From NCBI GenBank assembly GCA_017307785.1, contig JAFKGI010000026.1, positions 1-64,000 on the forward strand: 64,000 bases of DNA. Direction: 5' to 3'. Positions 16,603-25,498 of the stretch are shown here, piece by piece. Source of the DNA: Vulcanimicrobiota bacterium (GTDB taxonomy: Bacteria; Vulcanimicrobiota; Xenobia; Xenobiales; JADMJV01). Position 1 is the stretch's first letter. Every line of letters begins with the position of its first letter. The notes under the pieces are model-generated. The model had not been told where the DNA came from. It saw only the letters and a list, made by a program, of their open reading frames with translations, and did not search any database. The translations under genes and the position numbers were made by a program.

Positions 16603-19600
16603 GTGGCCCAAGACGACCAGACGGTTCTGCAGAGCGAGGAAGAAAAGAGACGCCAGCGCCAGCAGCAAACGCAGGTCCCGCAGTTAGAAAACTACGAACT
16701 GCAACGCCAACTGGGCGAGGGCGCTTTCGGTCAAGTCTGGGGCGCCCTACAAAAGCGCACTGGCCAGAAAGTAGCCGTCAAGTTTCTTCACGAATCGGGT
16801 AGCCACAGCTGGGCTTATTTCCGCCACGAGTTGGAGCGCCTGCGCGATGTCTCGGAGCACCCCGGAATCGTGACCCTGATCGATGCCGATCTGACGGCCC
16901 AACCTCCCTATTTTGTCATGCCCTGGTTGGGCCAGGGCTCGCTGGCCAGGCTGCCCGAACGGCCCCCGCTGAGTCAGGTGCTGGATTGGTTTGAGCAGAT
17001 GGCGGCCGCCCTCCAGTTTACGCACGAAAAAGGTATCCTGCACTGCGATCTCAAGCCCTCCAACGTGCTCCTGGATGGAGAAGGGCGGGTACGGCTGGTG
17101 GACTTCGGTCAGGCTCGGCTCCACGGGGAACGCGGTGCCTTCGGCACCTTTGGCTACATGCCGCCCGAACAAGCCGAAGAAGGCAGCGGAAATTCTCCCG
17201 ACATTCGCTGGGATCTCTATGCTCTGGGTGCCACCGTCTACTACCTGATTGCCGGCCGCACTCCCCGGGTCAGCGGCGAGGACTTGAGTCAGCTGGCCAC
17301 CGTCAGCGGCACCAGCGAACGTCTCTCCATCTATCGCGATCTTCTGCGCCAGCGTCCGCTCCAGCCGCTGCCAGTGGACGCGGAGCTCAATCACCTGCTG
17401 GCCGCTTGCCTGGAACTGGATCCGGCTCGGCGACCCGGGTCCGCTTCGCAGCTACTGCAGGACCTGGAACGACGGCGCAAGGGGGAACCGCTGCTATGTC
17501 GCCGCCCCTGGACCCTGATCTATCGGGCGGACCGCTTCTGGCGGCGCCCCATTCATCAGGTCGCTCTGGTTCTCACTTTGCTGCTGCTGGGAGTGCTGGG
17601 CGCGTCCTTCTATCAGACCCGCCAGAAAAACGCGGAACTCCAACTGCAGATCTGCGACATGCAGCAAGAGCGAGGGGTGGCCATGGCGACTTCCGACCCC
17701 CAGCAAGCCGTGCTCTGGTGGCAAACCGCGAGGGGAAACCTGCCCGGCGGCAATCTGGCCCGCGACCGCACTCTGAAGCTGCTGATCCGCTATCATCTCT
17801 TCCATCGCTGGCTGTGGCGGCTGCCGCAGCCCCAGCGGAGCCTGGGCCGACTGGCCCCGGCCGGCGATCAACTGGTCTCGGTCCTACCGGGACAGGTGCC
17901 CGTTCTCTACGCGGCAGCCAGTGGGGAAAAACTGAGCGAGCTCTCCAGGCCGATGGTTTCCGACCTGAACGAAGCCAACCTCGGCTACTCGCCAGACTCC
18001 CACTGGCTGGCCGTTTTCAGCCAGGGGAACCAGGTGACAACCTACCAGGACGGCCAACTAAAACAGGAACTTACGGCTCCCTCGGGCATCCTGGATTTGC
18101 GCATCGACGACCGGGGACAGGTTGAGGTGCTCAGCGGCAGCGGGCGGCCGCTCGCCTTGCCACAACCCGACCGCGCCGCCGGACACTATTCCCAAGGTGG
18201 GCTGGCGCAGACGGGCTACTGGCTGCTGGACGAAGGCAACCTCCTGCGCTTTTATGACCGCAAGGGGAACCAACAGATGCTCTGGCCCGTCAGCGCGGAG
18301 GTGGTGCAGGCCGGCGAGAGAGTCGCCTACGCCCTGGGACCGTCGGCCGGTCTGCTCGAGGCCAGCACCGGCAAGAGCATCGGCCCTCGGCTGCTGCATC
18401 CGCAGAAGGTGCTGGCCCTCTGTCTCAGCCCCGACGCTCGTTTGCTGGCCACCACCTGCGAAGACCACACCATGCGCCTTTGGCAATTGCCGGAAGGCAT
18501 TCTCAAGGTCTCTCGCCCCTACACCACCGACTGCACCGCTCTGCAATTCAGTCCCGATGGCAAAACGCTGGCCCAAAGCTGCGCGGATGGCAAAACCCGC
18601 CTTTGGGACTGCCAGAACGGAAATCTCTTTGAACTGTGGCGCGATCCGTCGCCCGCCGCCTTCATTGAATTCAGCGCCAAGGGTGACCGGGTGCTGCTGG
18701 GCGGCACTTTGGGCGGACTCACCGTGCGCGAAAGCGTGCCGCCCCCTCTTCACGAGGAAAATTTAGGCAGCCCGATCCATAGCCTGGCCTACCAGTCCGA
18801 CGGGCGGTTGTGGATCGGGTCCGAGCTGGGTCTGTCGGCCTGGGACGGGCAAAGCCTGAGCAAGCCGCTGCTGGGCTGGCGAATCGATCAGCTCAAGATC
18901 TCCGGCAACCGGGCCTGGGTTCATCAAAAAACCGGGGCCGCCGGCTTCCGCGACTGGCTCATCGATCTCTCATCCGGCAAATCGCTCTACCAGTCCGACG
19001 CTCCCTGGTTGGCGGTGGACTTCGCCGAGGGGCGGGCTCTGGCGGCTTCCCAAAGCGCTCGCTTCCTAGACGAGATTTCTTTGCCGGACGGCAACCGGCG
19101 AACCATTCCCGGAATGACGTTTCCCCCCGTCGACTGCGCCTGGCTAGGACGGCAGGGGCTGGTGGCGGGAAGCAATCCCACCGGTCAGGGCTTGCTGCAA
19201 ACTTGGTCGGATCGCACGGCAGCCCCCCACTCCGAGGAGGTTTTGGCCAAGGAACCGCTGGTCGCCCTGCGCGTCCACCCGGACGGCCAACGCATCGCGG
19301 TGGCCGGTCAGCAGGGCGGCGTCGTCCTCTGGGACCTGAAGACCGGCAAAGTCGCCGACTACCACTTTACTCGCTGCGTTCTGGACCTGGCCTTCAGCCC
19401 GGACGGGCGTCATCTGGCGGTGGCCTCACAGGACGGAACCGCCCGCGTCTTTGAAAGCGGCAATCTAAGTCTCAGCTTCAATGAATTAGCCCACGCCCAA
19501 CGCTCCCCGATCACCTGTCTGGCCTTCAGTCCCGACGGTAACTGGTTGGCGACCGGTTGCGAAGATGGCAGCGCCCGTCTTTGGAGCAGTTCGACGGGCC

Positions 19601-19812
19601 AGCTCGTGACCAGCTGGCTGTCTCACGGTGGCCCGGTCACGGCCCTGGCCTTCGACAAGGCCGGCAAAATCTTGGCCACAGGCTCCAAGGACGGAAAGCT
19701 GCGTCTCTGGGATTTGGACCCTTCCGATTTGCCCCGGGACCTGAGCACGGTGACCGGCCTGAAACTTAATCCGGCCACCGGGAGTATTACGCTGGGAAAA
19801 GGGGGACCTTGA
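16603..19812 (+). CDS. Ser/Thr protein kinase with TM segment and WD40 repeats
   Basis: About 1069 aa from GTG 16603. Residues about 30-300 form a eukaryote-type kinase: glycine loop LGEGAFGQVW, VAVKFL lysine, catalytic HCDLKPSNVLL (HCD instead of HRD), DFG in LVDFGQAR and GTFGYMPPEQ. A single membrane helix (VALVLTLLLLGVLGASFY) near residue 320 separates the cytosolic kinase from a long region of WD40 repeats, for example LAFSPDGNWLATGCEDGSAR and RLWSSSTGQLV, forming one or two beta-propellers. It probably phosphorylates proteins in response to envelope ligands or partner binding. The next gene starts 8 bp downstream and is likely coexpressed. It is divergent from the acylase. Confidence 0.88.
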   Translation: MAQDDQTVLQSEEEKRRQRQQQTQVPQLENYELQRQLGEGAFGQVWGALQKRTGQKVAVKFLHESGSHSWAYFRHELERLRDVSEHPGIVTLIDADLTAQPPYFVMPWLGQGSLARLPERPPLSQVLDWFEQMAAALQFTHEKGILHCDLKPSNVLLDGEGRVRLVDFGQARLHGERGAFGTFGYMPPEQAEEGSGNSPDIRWDLYALGATVYYLIAGRTPRVSGEDLSQLATVSGTSERLSIYRDLLRQRPLQPLPVDAELNHLLAACLELDPARRPGSASQLLQDLERRRKGEPLLCRRPWTLIYRADRFWRRPIHQVALVLTLLLLGVLGASFYQTRQKNAELQLQICDMQQERGVAMATSDPQQAVLWWQTARGNLPGGNLARDRTLKLLIRYHLFHRWLWRLPQPQRSLGRLAPAGDQLVSVLPGQVPVLYAAASGEKLSELSRPMVSDLNEANLGYSPDSHWLAVFSQGNQVTTYQDGQLKQELTAPSGILDLRIDDRGQVEVLSGSGRPLALPQPDRAAGHYSQGGLAQTGYWLLDEGNLLRFYDRKGNQQMLWPVSAEVVQAGERVAYALGPSAGLLEASTGKSIGPRLLHPQKVLALCLSPDARLLATTCEDHTMRLWQLPEGILKVSRPYTTDCTALQFSPDGKTLAQSCADGKTRLWDCQNGNLFELWRDPSPAAFIEFSAKGDRVLLGGTLGGLTVRESVPPPLHEENLGSPIHSLAYQSDGRLWIGSELGLSAWDGQSLSKPLLGWRIDQLKISGNRAWVHQKTGAAGFRDWLIDLSSGKSLYQSDAPWLAVDFAEGRALAASQSARFLDEISLPDGNRRTIPGMTFPPVDCAWLGRQGLVAGSNPTGQGLLQTWSDRTAAPHSEEVLAKEPLVALRVHPDGQRIAVAGQQGGVVLWDLKTGKVADYHFTRCVLDLAFSPDGRHLAVASQDGTARVFESGNLSLSFNELAHAQRSPITCLAFSPDGNWLATGCEDGSARLWSSSTGQLVTSWLSHGGPVTALAFDKAGKILATGSKDGKLRLWDLDPSDLPRDLSTVTGLKLNPATGSITLGKGGP

Positions 19813-19819
19813 GAGTAAG

Positions 19820-20473
19820 ATGAGTGATATTCAAATTCTGACCGTGGTCGCCGGCCTGATCGGCTTCTCCGCGACCGTGCTCAACCTGGTGGCTTTCGTG
19901 CGCGAGAAGGACCGCGGCCATCTCAAGATCGGACTGGCCGTGCTGAGCTTCATGGCTCTGGCTGCCTCTGTCCTCTTCCTACCGCGCGTTCTGCCGCGGC
20001 GCGCCCAGGCCTTGGCCGCCAGTCTTCCCGAGGGACCGAGACGGCTGCTCGCTCCCTGGCTCACCCCCTCGCCGACGATCGCCACGCCCACTCCAGCGGC
20101 CACCCAGACAGCGCCTCCTCTGCAGGGTAGCTATACTCTGGAACTCAAGCGCAACTTGCTGGGTGGCGTGGACAGTCTCATGGCACGCTTCCAGTTCGCC
20201 AACTTGAGCTCAGGCAGCGCCCGGGTGACGGCCTTTCGGGTGCTCTACCTGGATGCTCAGGGCCATCCGACGCACAGCTTTTATCGGGTGCTACCCACTT
20301 CTTTCAGCGTGCCCGCCCAGGGTCAGATGCAGCAGGAAGTCGAGCTGGACCCGGAGATCCGGGACGTCTGGGTAGCTGGTCTGGACCGGCCCGAAGGCGA
20401 ACGCGACCGGGTCGAAATCCATTGGGAAGGTCAGGACGCCGAAGGGCGGCGCTTCGAAGTCTCAGGGACTTAG
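19820..20473 (+). CDS. Two-TM membrane protein with C-terminal extracytoplasmic domain
   Basis: 217 aa. Hydrophobic helices at residues about 5-25 and 35-55, a Pro/Thr-rich linker (SPTIATPTPAATQTAPP), then a beta-rich domain of about 110 aa that looks like a beta-sandwich. No named family recognised. Its position 8 bp after the kinase-WD40 gene suggests a partner or accessory of that kinase. It converges on the response regulator with a 12-bp overlap. Confidence 0.6.
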   Translation: MSDIQILTVVAGLIGFSATVLNLVAFVREKDRGHLKIGLAVLSFMALAASVLFLPRVLPRRAQALAASLPEGPRRLLAPWLTPSPTIATPTPAATQTAPPLQGSYTLELKRNLLGGVDSLMARFQFANLSSGSARVTAFRVLYLDAQGHPTHSFYRVLPTSFSVPAQGQMQQEVELDPEIRDVWVAGLDRPEGERDRVEIHWEGQDAEGRRFEVSGT

Positions 20474-21352
20474 CTGACGGAATACGTCTTGCAGGGCCGG
20501 TGGTAGGGCCGCTGCCTTGTCCGGTTTGAGGCGGGCCTCCAGCAGCAGCAATAGCTCTTCCTGGGCCACCCGGCCGGCCTGGACGAAGTCCACCATGGTC
20601 TGAAAACCATTGCGCGAGACGGCTTTGCCATCCCGTGGCGGCAGACTGGCCACGTTGCCGGTCTTTTGATAATGGGCCATGCGCTCGTAGACCTTGCGAT
20701 AGGCCACGCCCATCTGCTGGAGTGCTTCCTCGGTCGGAGTGCCGGGCAGTTGCAACCAGCCTGCCTCCAAATTTTCCAGTTGGTCCCAGAGTTCCAGCGA
20801 GGCCGACTTGCTCAAGCCTCGGGCGCGTAGGGAAACGAAAAAGGCCTGCAGCACCTTTTGCTTTTCGATTTCCAACAGGCCGAGCATGCGCTGCACTTTC
20901 TGGGCTTTGGCCTGCTCCATCAGCTTCATGGGTCCGGCCAGCAAACTGCGCAGGCCCGCCAACGGCGAGAACTGGCGCTGGGGAGGATGCAGCACGCGCT
21001 CCACAACCTCCATCAGCACGGGCAGCTTGATGGGCTTGTGCACATAGTCATCGACCAGGATCTCGACGGCCCGCCGGGCCGCGTCTTCATCGGCGTAGCC
21101 GGTCAACATCACGATCTTGGCCTTGGGCTGAAACTTCTTGATCTTCTGCATGACGGCCAGGCCGTCCTGAGGTCCGCCGATGCGAATATCCGAGACGATC
21201 AGCTGGAACGGAATGATTTTGGCCAACTCGATAGCGGTATCGGCATTGTCCGCCGCCCGTGGGTCATAGTTGTGAAAGCGCAGCACACCGCAGAGCGTCT
21301 CGAGCATATTCATGTCGTCCTCGAGAACCAGTATGCGGGCAGCCTCTTTCAT
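20462..21352 (-). CDS. Response regulator with unclassified helical output domain
   Basis: 296 aa from ATG 21352. Receiver domain at residues 1-120: ILVLEDDMN acidic pair, phosphoacceptor Asp in LIVSDIRIGG, Thr in MLTGYADED and Lys in YVHKPIK. The remaining 170 residues are helical (coiled, Leu/Gln/Glu-rich) without a recognisable DNA-binding, GGDEF or HATPase domain. It is 34 bp downstream of the receiver-kinase gene on the same strand, so both probably act in one pathway. Confidence 0.82.
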   Translation of the reverse strand: MKEAARILVLEDDMNMLETLCGVLRFHNYDPRAADNADTAIELAKIIPFQLIVSDIRIGGPQDGLAVMQKIKKFQPKAKIVMLTGYADEDAARRAVEILVDDYVHKPIKLPVLMEVVERVLHPPQRQFSPLAGLRSLLAGPMKLMEQAKAQKVQRMLGLLEIEKQKVLQAFFVSLRARGLSKSASLELWDQLENLEAGWLQLPGTPTEEALQQMGVAYRKVYERMAHYQKTGNVASLPPRDGKAVSRNGFQTMVDFVQAGRVAQEELLLLLEARLKPDKAAALPPALQDVFRQLSP

Positions 21353-21386
21353 AAGGGGCCTGTTTCCATGTGCAACCGACCAGCTC

Positions 21387-22610
21387 CTATTGTGGAGAGA
21401 GAATGGACAGTCGTAGAGCCTGGGCGAACTCCCGGGCGGTGGCAAAGCGCAGGCGCTTCTCGCGCCGCATGCCGCGCTGGATGGCCAGCCACAGGTCGAC
21501 GGCCACGTCCAGAGGCTCGGGCTCGTGATTGGCCAGAGCCATGATCAGCTCGCCGAGATTCTTAGCCGGAAAGGGATGCTCGCCCTGGAGAACCTCATAG
21601 AGCATGACGCTGACCGCGAACAGATCGCTCTGAGCGTCGACGTGCCCCAGATCGGGATTGAAAGCCTCGGGAGCCATATAATGAGGAGTTCCATAGAGGC
21701 TGTCCCCCTTCATGGGGTCGACCTCGGTGCGGGCCAGTCCGAAATCCATCACCTTACAGGTCCCATCCAGGGTAACCATCACGTTGTGCGGCTTCAGATC
21801 GCGATGCACCACGCCCTCGAGGTGAATGGCCTCCAGAGCTTCGAGCAACTGGATAAAAAGCTTCACGATGGTGGGAATGTCGGCGATGACTTTCAGTGCG
21901 TCCGAGAGCAGCTTACCCTCGATCAGCTCCATGGCGATGAAGCGGCAAGGCTGCAAACCGATTTCGTAAATCTTGACCACCCCGGGGTGATCCACTCGGG
22001 CCAGAGCGCGGGCTTCGGTGATGAAGCGCTGCAGCGCCTGACCGGGCTTGGGTTCGTCCGTGATCAGTTTGAGGGCTACCTGGCGCAGCAGTCGCGTATC
22101 CTGGGCGCGGAAGACTTCGCCCATGCCGCCCTTGCCCAGCGAACCCTCCAACCAGTAGTGTGCCACCCGCTCCCCGGTCTGGTAAGACCCCGGCAATTCC
22201 ACCGGCAAATCTTCTTCCGGATTGAGAATGACGACCTTGGGTCGGAGGCGCAACAGATGACGGACCTTGGCGAAAAGCAACTCGAATTGCACGGGCTTGG
22301 TGAAGTAATCGTTGGCTCCGGCATCAATGGCGCGCACCATGGTGGCGTCATCATCCGTTGAAGAAACCATGAGGATTGGGAGTTCCATCGGATTGAACCG
22401 CTTGCGCAGGATCTCTAAAACTTCCATGCCGGACATATCGGGCATATTCAGATCCAATAAGACCAGCTCGATGGGGTGCAGCGCCACCGCTTCCAGAGTG
22501 GAATTGCCGCACTCGGCCACTACGATTTCGTGGCCTTCGCGGATCAGGCGGCGGTGCATCAGCTCTCGGCTGATCAAGTTGTCATCCACCACCAACAACA
22601 TCCCGTTCAT
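21387..22610 (-). CDS. Receiver domain-Ser/Thr kinase fusion
   Basis: 407 aa from ATG 22610, with AAGGG 7 bp upstream. Residues 1-125 are a receiver (LLVVDDN, Asp in LVLLDLNMPD, Ser in LMVSSTDDD, Lys in YFTKPVQ). Residues about 150-405 are a eukaryote-type kinase: LGKGGMGEVF, VALKLI, VVHRDLKPHNVM, VMDFGLAR, GTPHYMAPE. The fusion joins two-component phosphorylation to Ser/Thr phosphorylation: a histidine kinase could tune the kinase through the receiver. No membrane segment. It is divergent from the TM-kinase and probably an operon with the response regulator downstream. Confidence 0.9.
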   Translation of the reverse strand: MNGMLLVVDDNLISRELMHRRLIREGHEIVVAECGNSTLEAVALHPIELVLLDLNMPDMSGMEVLEILRKRFNPMELPILMVSSTDDDATMVRAIDAGANDYFTKPVQFELLFAKVRHLLRLRPKVVILNPEEDLPVELPGSYQTGERVAHYWLEGSLGKGGMGEVFRAQDTRLLRQVALKLITDEPKPGQALQRFITEARALARVDHPGVVKIYEIGLQPCRFIAMELIEGKLLSDALKVIADIPTIVKLFIQLLEALEAIHLEGVVHRDLKPHNVMVTLDGTCKVMDFGLARTEVDPMKGDSLYGTPHYMAPEAFNPDLGHVDAQSDLFAVSVMLYEVLQGEHPFPAKNLGELIMALANHEPEPLDVAVDLWLAIQRGMRREKRLRFATAREFAQALRLSILSPQ

Positions 22611-22684
22611 GGCAGCCCTTTTTTGCATTGCAAAGGCCATTCCTGTGGGAGGTAGATCAAACTACTAGGGGGAAATTCTTGCGG

Positions 22685-23911
22685 GTGAACAGAGAGACGT
22701 TCCAACTCATAGGCTACGGCGCGCTGATCCTCGTTTTGTTCGCCGTATTCATTGTGGTTCTGGGCAATCTCCTGGGTCTGGCTGTTTTGGTGGGGATCGG
22801 CTGTGGTCTTGGAATCCTGTCCGAATCCATATATCCCTCCCCCTTGCGCCATGGCCGGCTATCCGCCACCGCATTGGGCCTTACCGGCGCCATCGTCGGC
22901 AACGTGATTTTCGGTTCTTGGGGACCGAGCCTTTCGCACGTACATTTCATCCCGGCCCTGCTGGGCGCACTCATCGTCAGCGCGATTCTGCGCGCCAAGG
23001 TTCGCTATGACCGGCTGCGGGCCATCGAGGATTACACCGCGGCGGCCGGAGACGAGCCCCTGGCCATGTCCCTGGTCGAGCATTACCGACTGATTCGCTT
23101 TGTCGGCGCCGGCGGATTCGCCAAGGTCTTCCAGGGAGTCCCCGACCGCACTCTGCGCGAAAGCGAGTCGGTGGCCGTCAAGGTCTTCACCGAGAACGCG
23201 GCGGAGCAGGACGAGTTTGTCGCCCGCATCGGTCGCGAAGTGGCCCTCTGCCAAAAGCTCGACCACCCCAACATCGTGCGCATTCACAAGTCTGACGAGC
23301 AGAACAAACTGCGCTACATCATCATGGAATTCATCCAGGGCGAAACGCTGCGCACTCGTTTGAAGCAGGGCCGCATGGAGATTCCCGACGCCGTGAATCT
23401 ACTGATCGAACTGGCTGGCGCTCTGGCTCACGCGCACTCGCATGGAGTCATCCACCGCGACGTCAAACCCGACAACATCATTTTGACCCCCCACGGCTGC
23501 AAGGTCATGGACTTCGGCCTGGCTCGCCAGGCCGGCACCTCCGACCTGACCCAATCCGGGTCAGCCATCGGAACCCCCCACTACATGCCTCCCGAACAAA
23601 TTTTGGGAGAAAAGCAGCTGGACGGTCGTTGCGACCAGTATGCGCTGGGCGCCATGGGCTTCGAGATGCTGACCGGCGAGAAACTCTTCGACGGCGACGA
23701 AGCCATTCACGTGGTCATCAAGCACGTCCAGGAAGAGCCCCGCAACCCCCGGGAAATCCGCCCCCAGATCTCCGAAGCTCTGGCCAACTGCATCCTCAAA
23801 ATGATCGCCAAGGACCGCGACAACCGCTACCCGGACATGGACACCGTCGTAGCCGAACTCAAAGCCCTCAAACCCGAAGCCATCGCCCTCGCCCGCCCCA
23901 TCGGCACCTAG
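22685..23911 (+). CDS. Ser/Thr protein kinase with N-terminal membrane domain
   Basis: About 408 aa from GTG 22685 preceded by AGGGGG. Three or four hydrophobic segments (residues about 8-110) precede the kinase domain, the reverse of the common order of cytosolic kinase then TM. Kinase motifs are VGAGGFAKVFQG, VAVKVF, VIHRDVKPDNII, VMDFGLARQ and GTPHYMPPEQI, all intact, so it should be active. No sensor domain is seen; the membrane part may sense or localise. It is divergent from the receiver-kinase and followed by a foldback repeat. Confidence 0.87.
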   Translation: MNRETFQLIGYGALILVLFAVFIVVLGNLLGLAVLVGIGCGLGILSESIYPSPLRHGRLSATALGLTGAIVGNVIFGSWGPSLSHVHFIPALLGALIVSAILRAKVRYDRLRAIEDYTAAAGDEPLAMSLVEHYRLIRFVGAGGFAKVFQGVPDRTLRESESVAVKVFTENAAEQDEFVARIGREVALCQKLDHPNIVRIHKSDEQNKLRYIIMEFIQGETLRTRLKQGRMEIPDAVNLLIELAGALAHAHSHGVIHRDVKPDNIILTPHGCKVMDFGLARQAGTSDLTQSGSAIGTPHYMPPEQILGEKQLDGRCDQYALGAMGFEMLTGEKLFDGDEAIHVVIKHVQEEPRNPREIRPQISEALANCILKMIAKDRDNRYPDMDTVVAELKALKPEAIALARPIGT

Positions 23912-23920
23912 TAGCCCTTT

Positions 23921-24042
23921 GGGTAAGAGGGGGAGTTTGGGGGGAGAGGGGGAGACTTTAGCTCAGGCCGGGCCTCGCTTGAAAGCAGGGGCTGACGCCT
24001 GAGTTCAGACCCTCTCCCTCTCTCCAACCCCTCTCCCTCTCA
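23921..24042. repeat. Purine/pyrimidine foldback element, divergent copy
   Basis: A G/A-rich left arm (from 23926) and a C/T-rich right arm (CCCTCTCCCTCTCTCCAACC near 24010) are imperfect reverse complements with an inner CTCAGG...CCTGAG match. It lies between two convergent genes and would act on both strands, for example as a bidirectional terminator. It lacks the TCCGA/TCGGA ends of the other copies, so membership in that family is tentative. Confidence 0.5.
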
Positions 24043-25440
24043 CCATAACAGGGTGGCGATGGAGTGGGGGGGGAGGGGGACTTTGGCGGCTTTGCCGTTG
24101 ACCCAGAGGTCCGCGTTTTGGGCCTTGTCGGTGCGGTTCATCATGACGGCCACTTTCGAGCCGTCCGTGTTTTCGAAAGCGGTGGCTTCCAGGTCGGCCT
24201 GGGTGCTGGTGCAGGCCAGACGCTGAGCGCCGGGGCGAACGTATTTCGAGAAGTGCCCGATGTAGTAATAGCTGTTCTGATAGTGCAGCGTGCCCTTGCG
24301 AGTATCGGCGTGCACCGGCGCGAAGCAGAAGTTTTTCACGTGATTGGGGCCACCTTCCTCATCGAGGAGCACATTCCAATCGGTCCAGCCGGTGGCCCAG
24401 TGGTTGAAGTCGTTGATCATGGAGTGGCCGTAGTTCTCGCCCCACTTCCAATCCTCAAAAGTGTTCCAGCTGAACGGGTAGTTGCAGCCTTCACTGAAGA
24501 AGATGGCTTTGTTCGGGAAGGCATCATGCAACCGCGATAGAGTCTCGAACATGTCGCCCACATACCAGTGGAAGGCCGTGCCCCAGACGTAGCGGGCCGC
24601 TTCCGGATCGCTCAAGACGGTGGCTCCGCGCTGATAGGCCAGGCCGCGATTGTGATCCCAGACCATCAATTTCAGGTCCTTGCGTCCCGCTTTGTGCAGA
24701 GCCGGCCCCAGGAAATCGCGCACAAAATCCCGTTCCTCTTCGCCAGTAAAGATGCAAGACTCCCAGGTCTGAGTGGCGGCCGGCTCGTTCTGCACGGTCA
24801 AACCCCAGATGCGCACGCCTTCTTCCTCGTAAGCTTCGATGAAGCGCACGTAGTACTGTGCCCAGGCGGCGCGAAACTCGGGAAGCAACTTACCGCCCTT
24901 GAGCATATCGTGGTTGCTCTTCATCCAGGCCGGCGGGCTCCAGGGGGACACGAACATCGTCAGGTTGGGGTTGCGCTCCAACACCCGCTTGATGAAAGGC
25001 AGCCGGTATTTTCGGTCGGGCTCAATGGAAAAAGTCTTGAGTTCTTTGTCTCCGTCGGCCGTGTAGGTGTAGCTATGACTGGAGAAGTCGCAGCTATGGA
25101 TGTGGGTGCGGCCCAACGAATAGCCGATCCCCTTTTCCCGATCATAGTGGGCGGTCAGAAACTCTTCTTGCTTATCCGCAGGCAGCTTGGCGAAAGTCTC
25201 GGCGGCCGCGTCGGTGAGTGCGCCACCAATTCCGACAATCGTCTGAAAGCGCTGCGTCGGGTCGACCATCACCGTGAAACTGGCTTCCTCCGGCTGCTCC
25301 AGAGCACGGAAACGCACGGGGGTTTGCTCACTCAGACCGCCGGATTTCCCCTTGGCGGTCAGGATAAAACGCGCATTTTCCTGACCCAAAGCGGGCAGGC
25401 TGAGAGCCAGAGCGGCGATAAACAAAGTTCGAATTTGCAT
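24040..25440 (-). CDS. Secreted glycoside hydrolase family 30 (glucosylceramidase-like)
   Basis: 466 aa with signal peptide MQIRTLFIAALALSLPALGQ. GH30 pattern: FQTIVGIGGALTDAAAETFA at the start of the TIM barrel, FVSPWSPPAWMK, acid/base Glu in LTVQNEPA (near residue 217) and nucleophile Glu in IFFSEGCNYP (near residue 315), with a C-terminal beta domain ending AKVPLPPHSIATLLW. Family members cleave beta-glucosidic bonds in glycolipids or related glycans. It acts outside the cytoplasm. No sugar-uptake genes are adjacent. Confidence 0.9.
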   Translation of the reverse strand: MQIRTLFIAALALSLPALGQENARFILTAKGKSGGLSEQTPVRFRALEQPEEASFTVMVDPTQRFQTIVGIGGALTDAAAETFAKLPADKQEEFLTAHYDREKGIGYSLGRTHIHSCDFSSHSYTYTADGDKELKTFSIEPDRKYRLPFIKRVLERNPNLTMFVSPWSPPAWMKSNHDMLKGGKLLPEFRAAWAQYYVRFIEAYEEEGVRIWGLTVQNEPAATQTWESCIFTGEEERDFVRDFLGPALHKAGRKDLKLMVWDHNRGLAYQRGATVLSDPEAARYVWGTAFHWYVGDMFETLSRLHDAFPNKAIFFSEGCNYPFSWNTFEDWKWGENYGHSMINDFNHWATGWTDWNVLLDEEGGPNHVKNFCFAPVHADTRKGTLHYQNSYYYIGHFSKYVRPGAQRLACTSTQADLEATAFENTDGSKVAVMMNRTDKAQNADLWVNGKAAKVPLPPHSIATLLW

Positions 25441-25498
25441 CGCGGAGCGTTCGCTCTAACTCCAGGAGGGCCCCTGTTTTTGGGGAAACATCGGCCCT

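Noticed and set aside
14443..24042. Genomic island or prophage carrying the kinase cluster
   Set aside because: No integrase, transposase, phage gene or att-like repeat, and base composition is like the surroundings.
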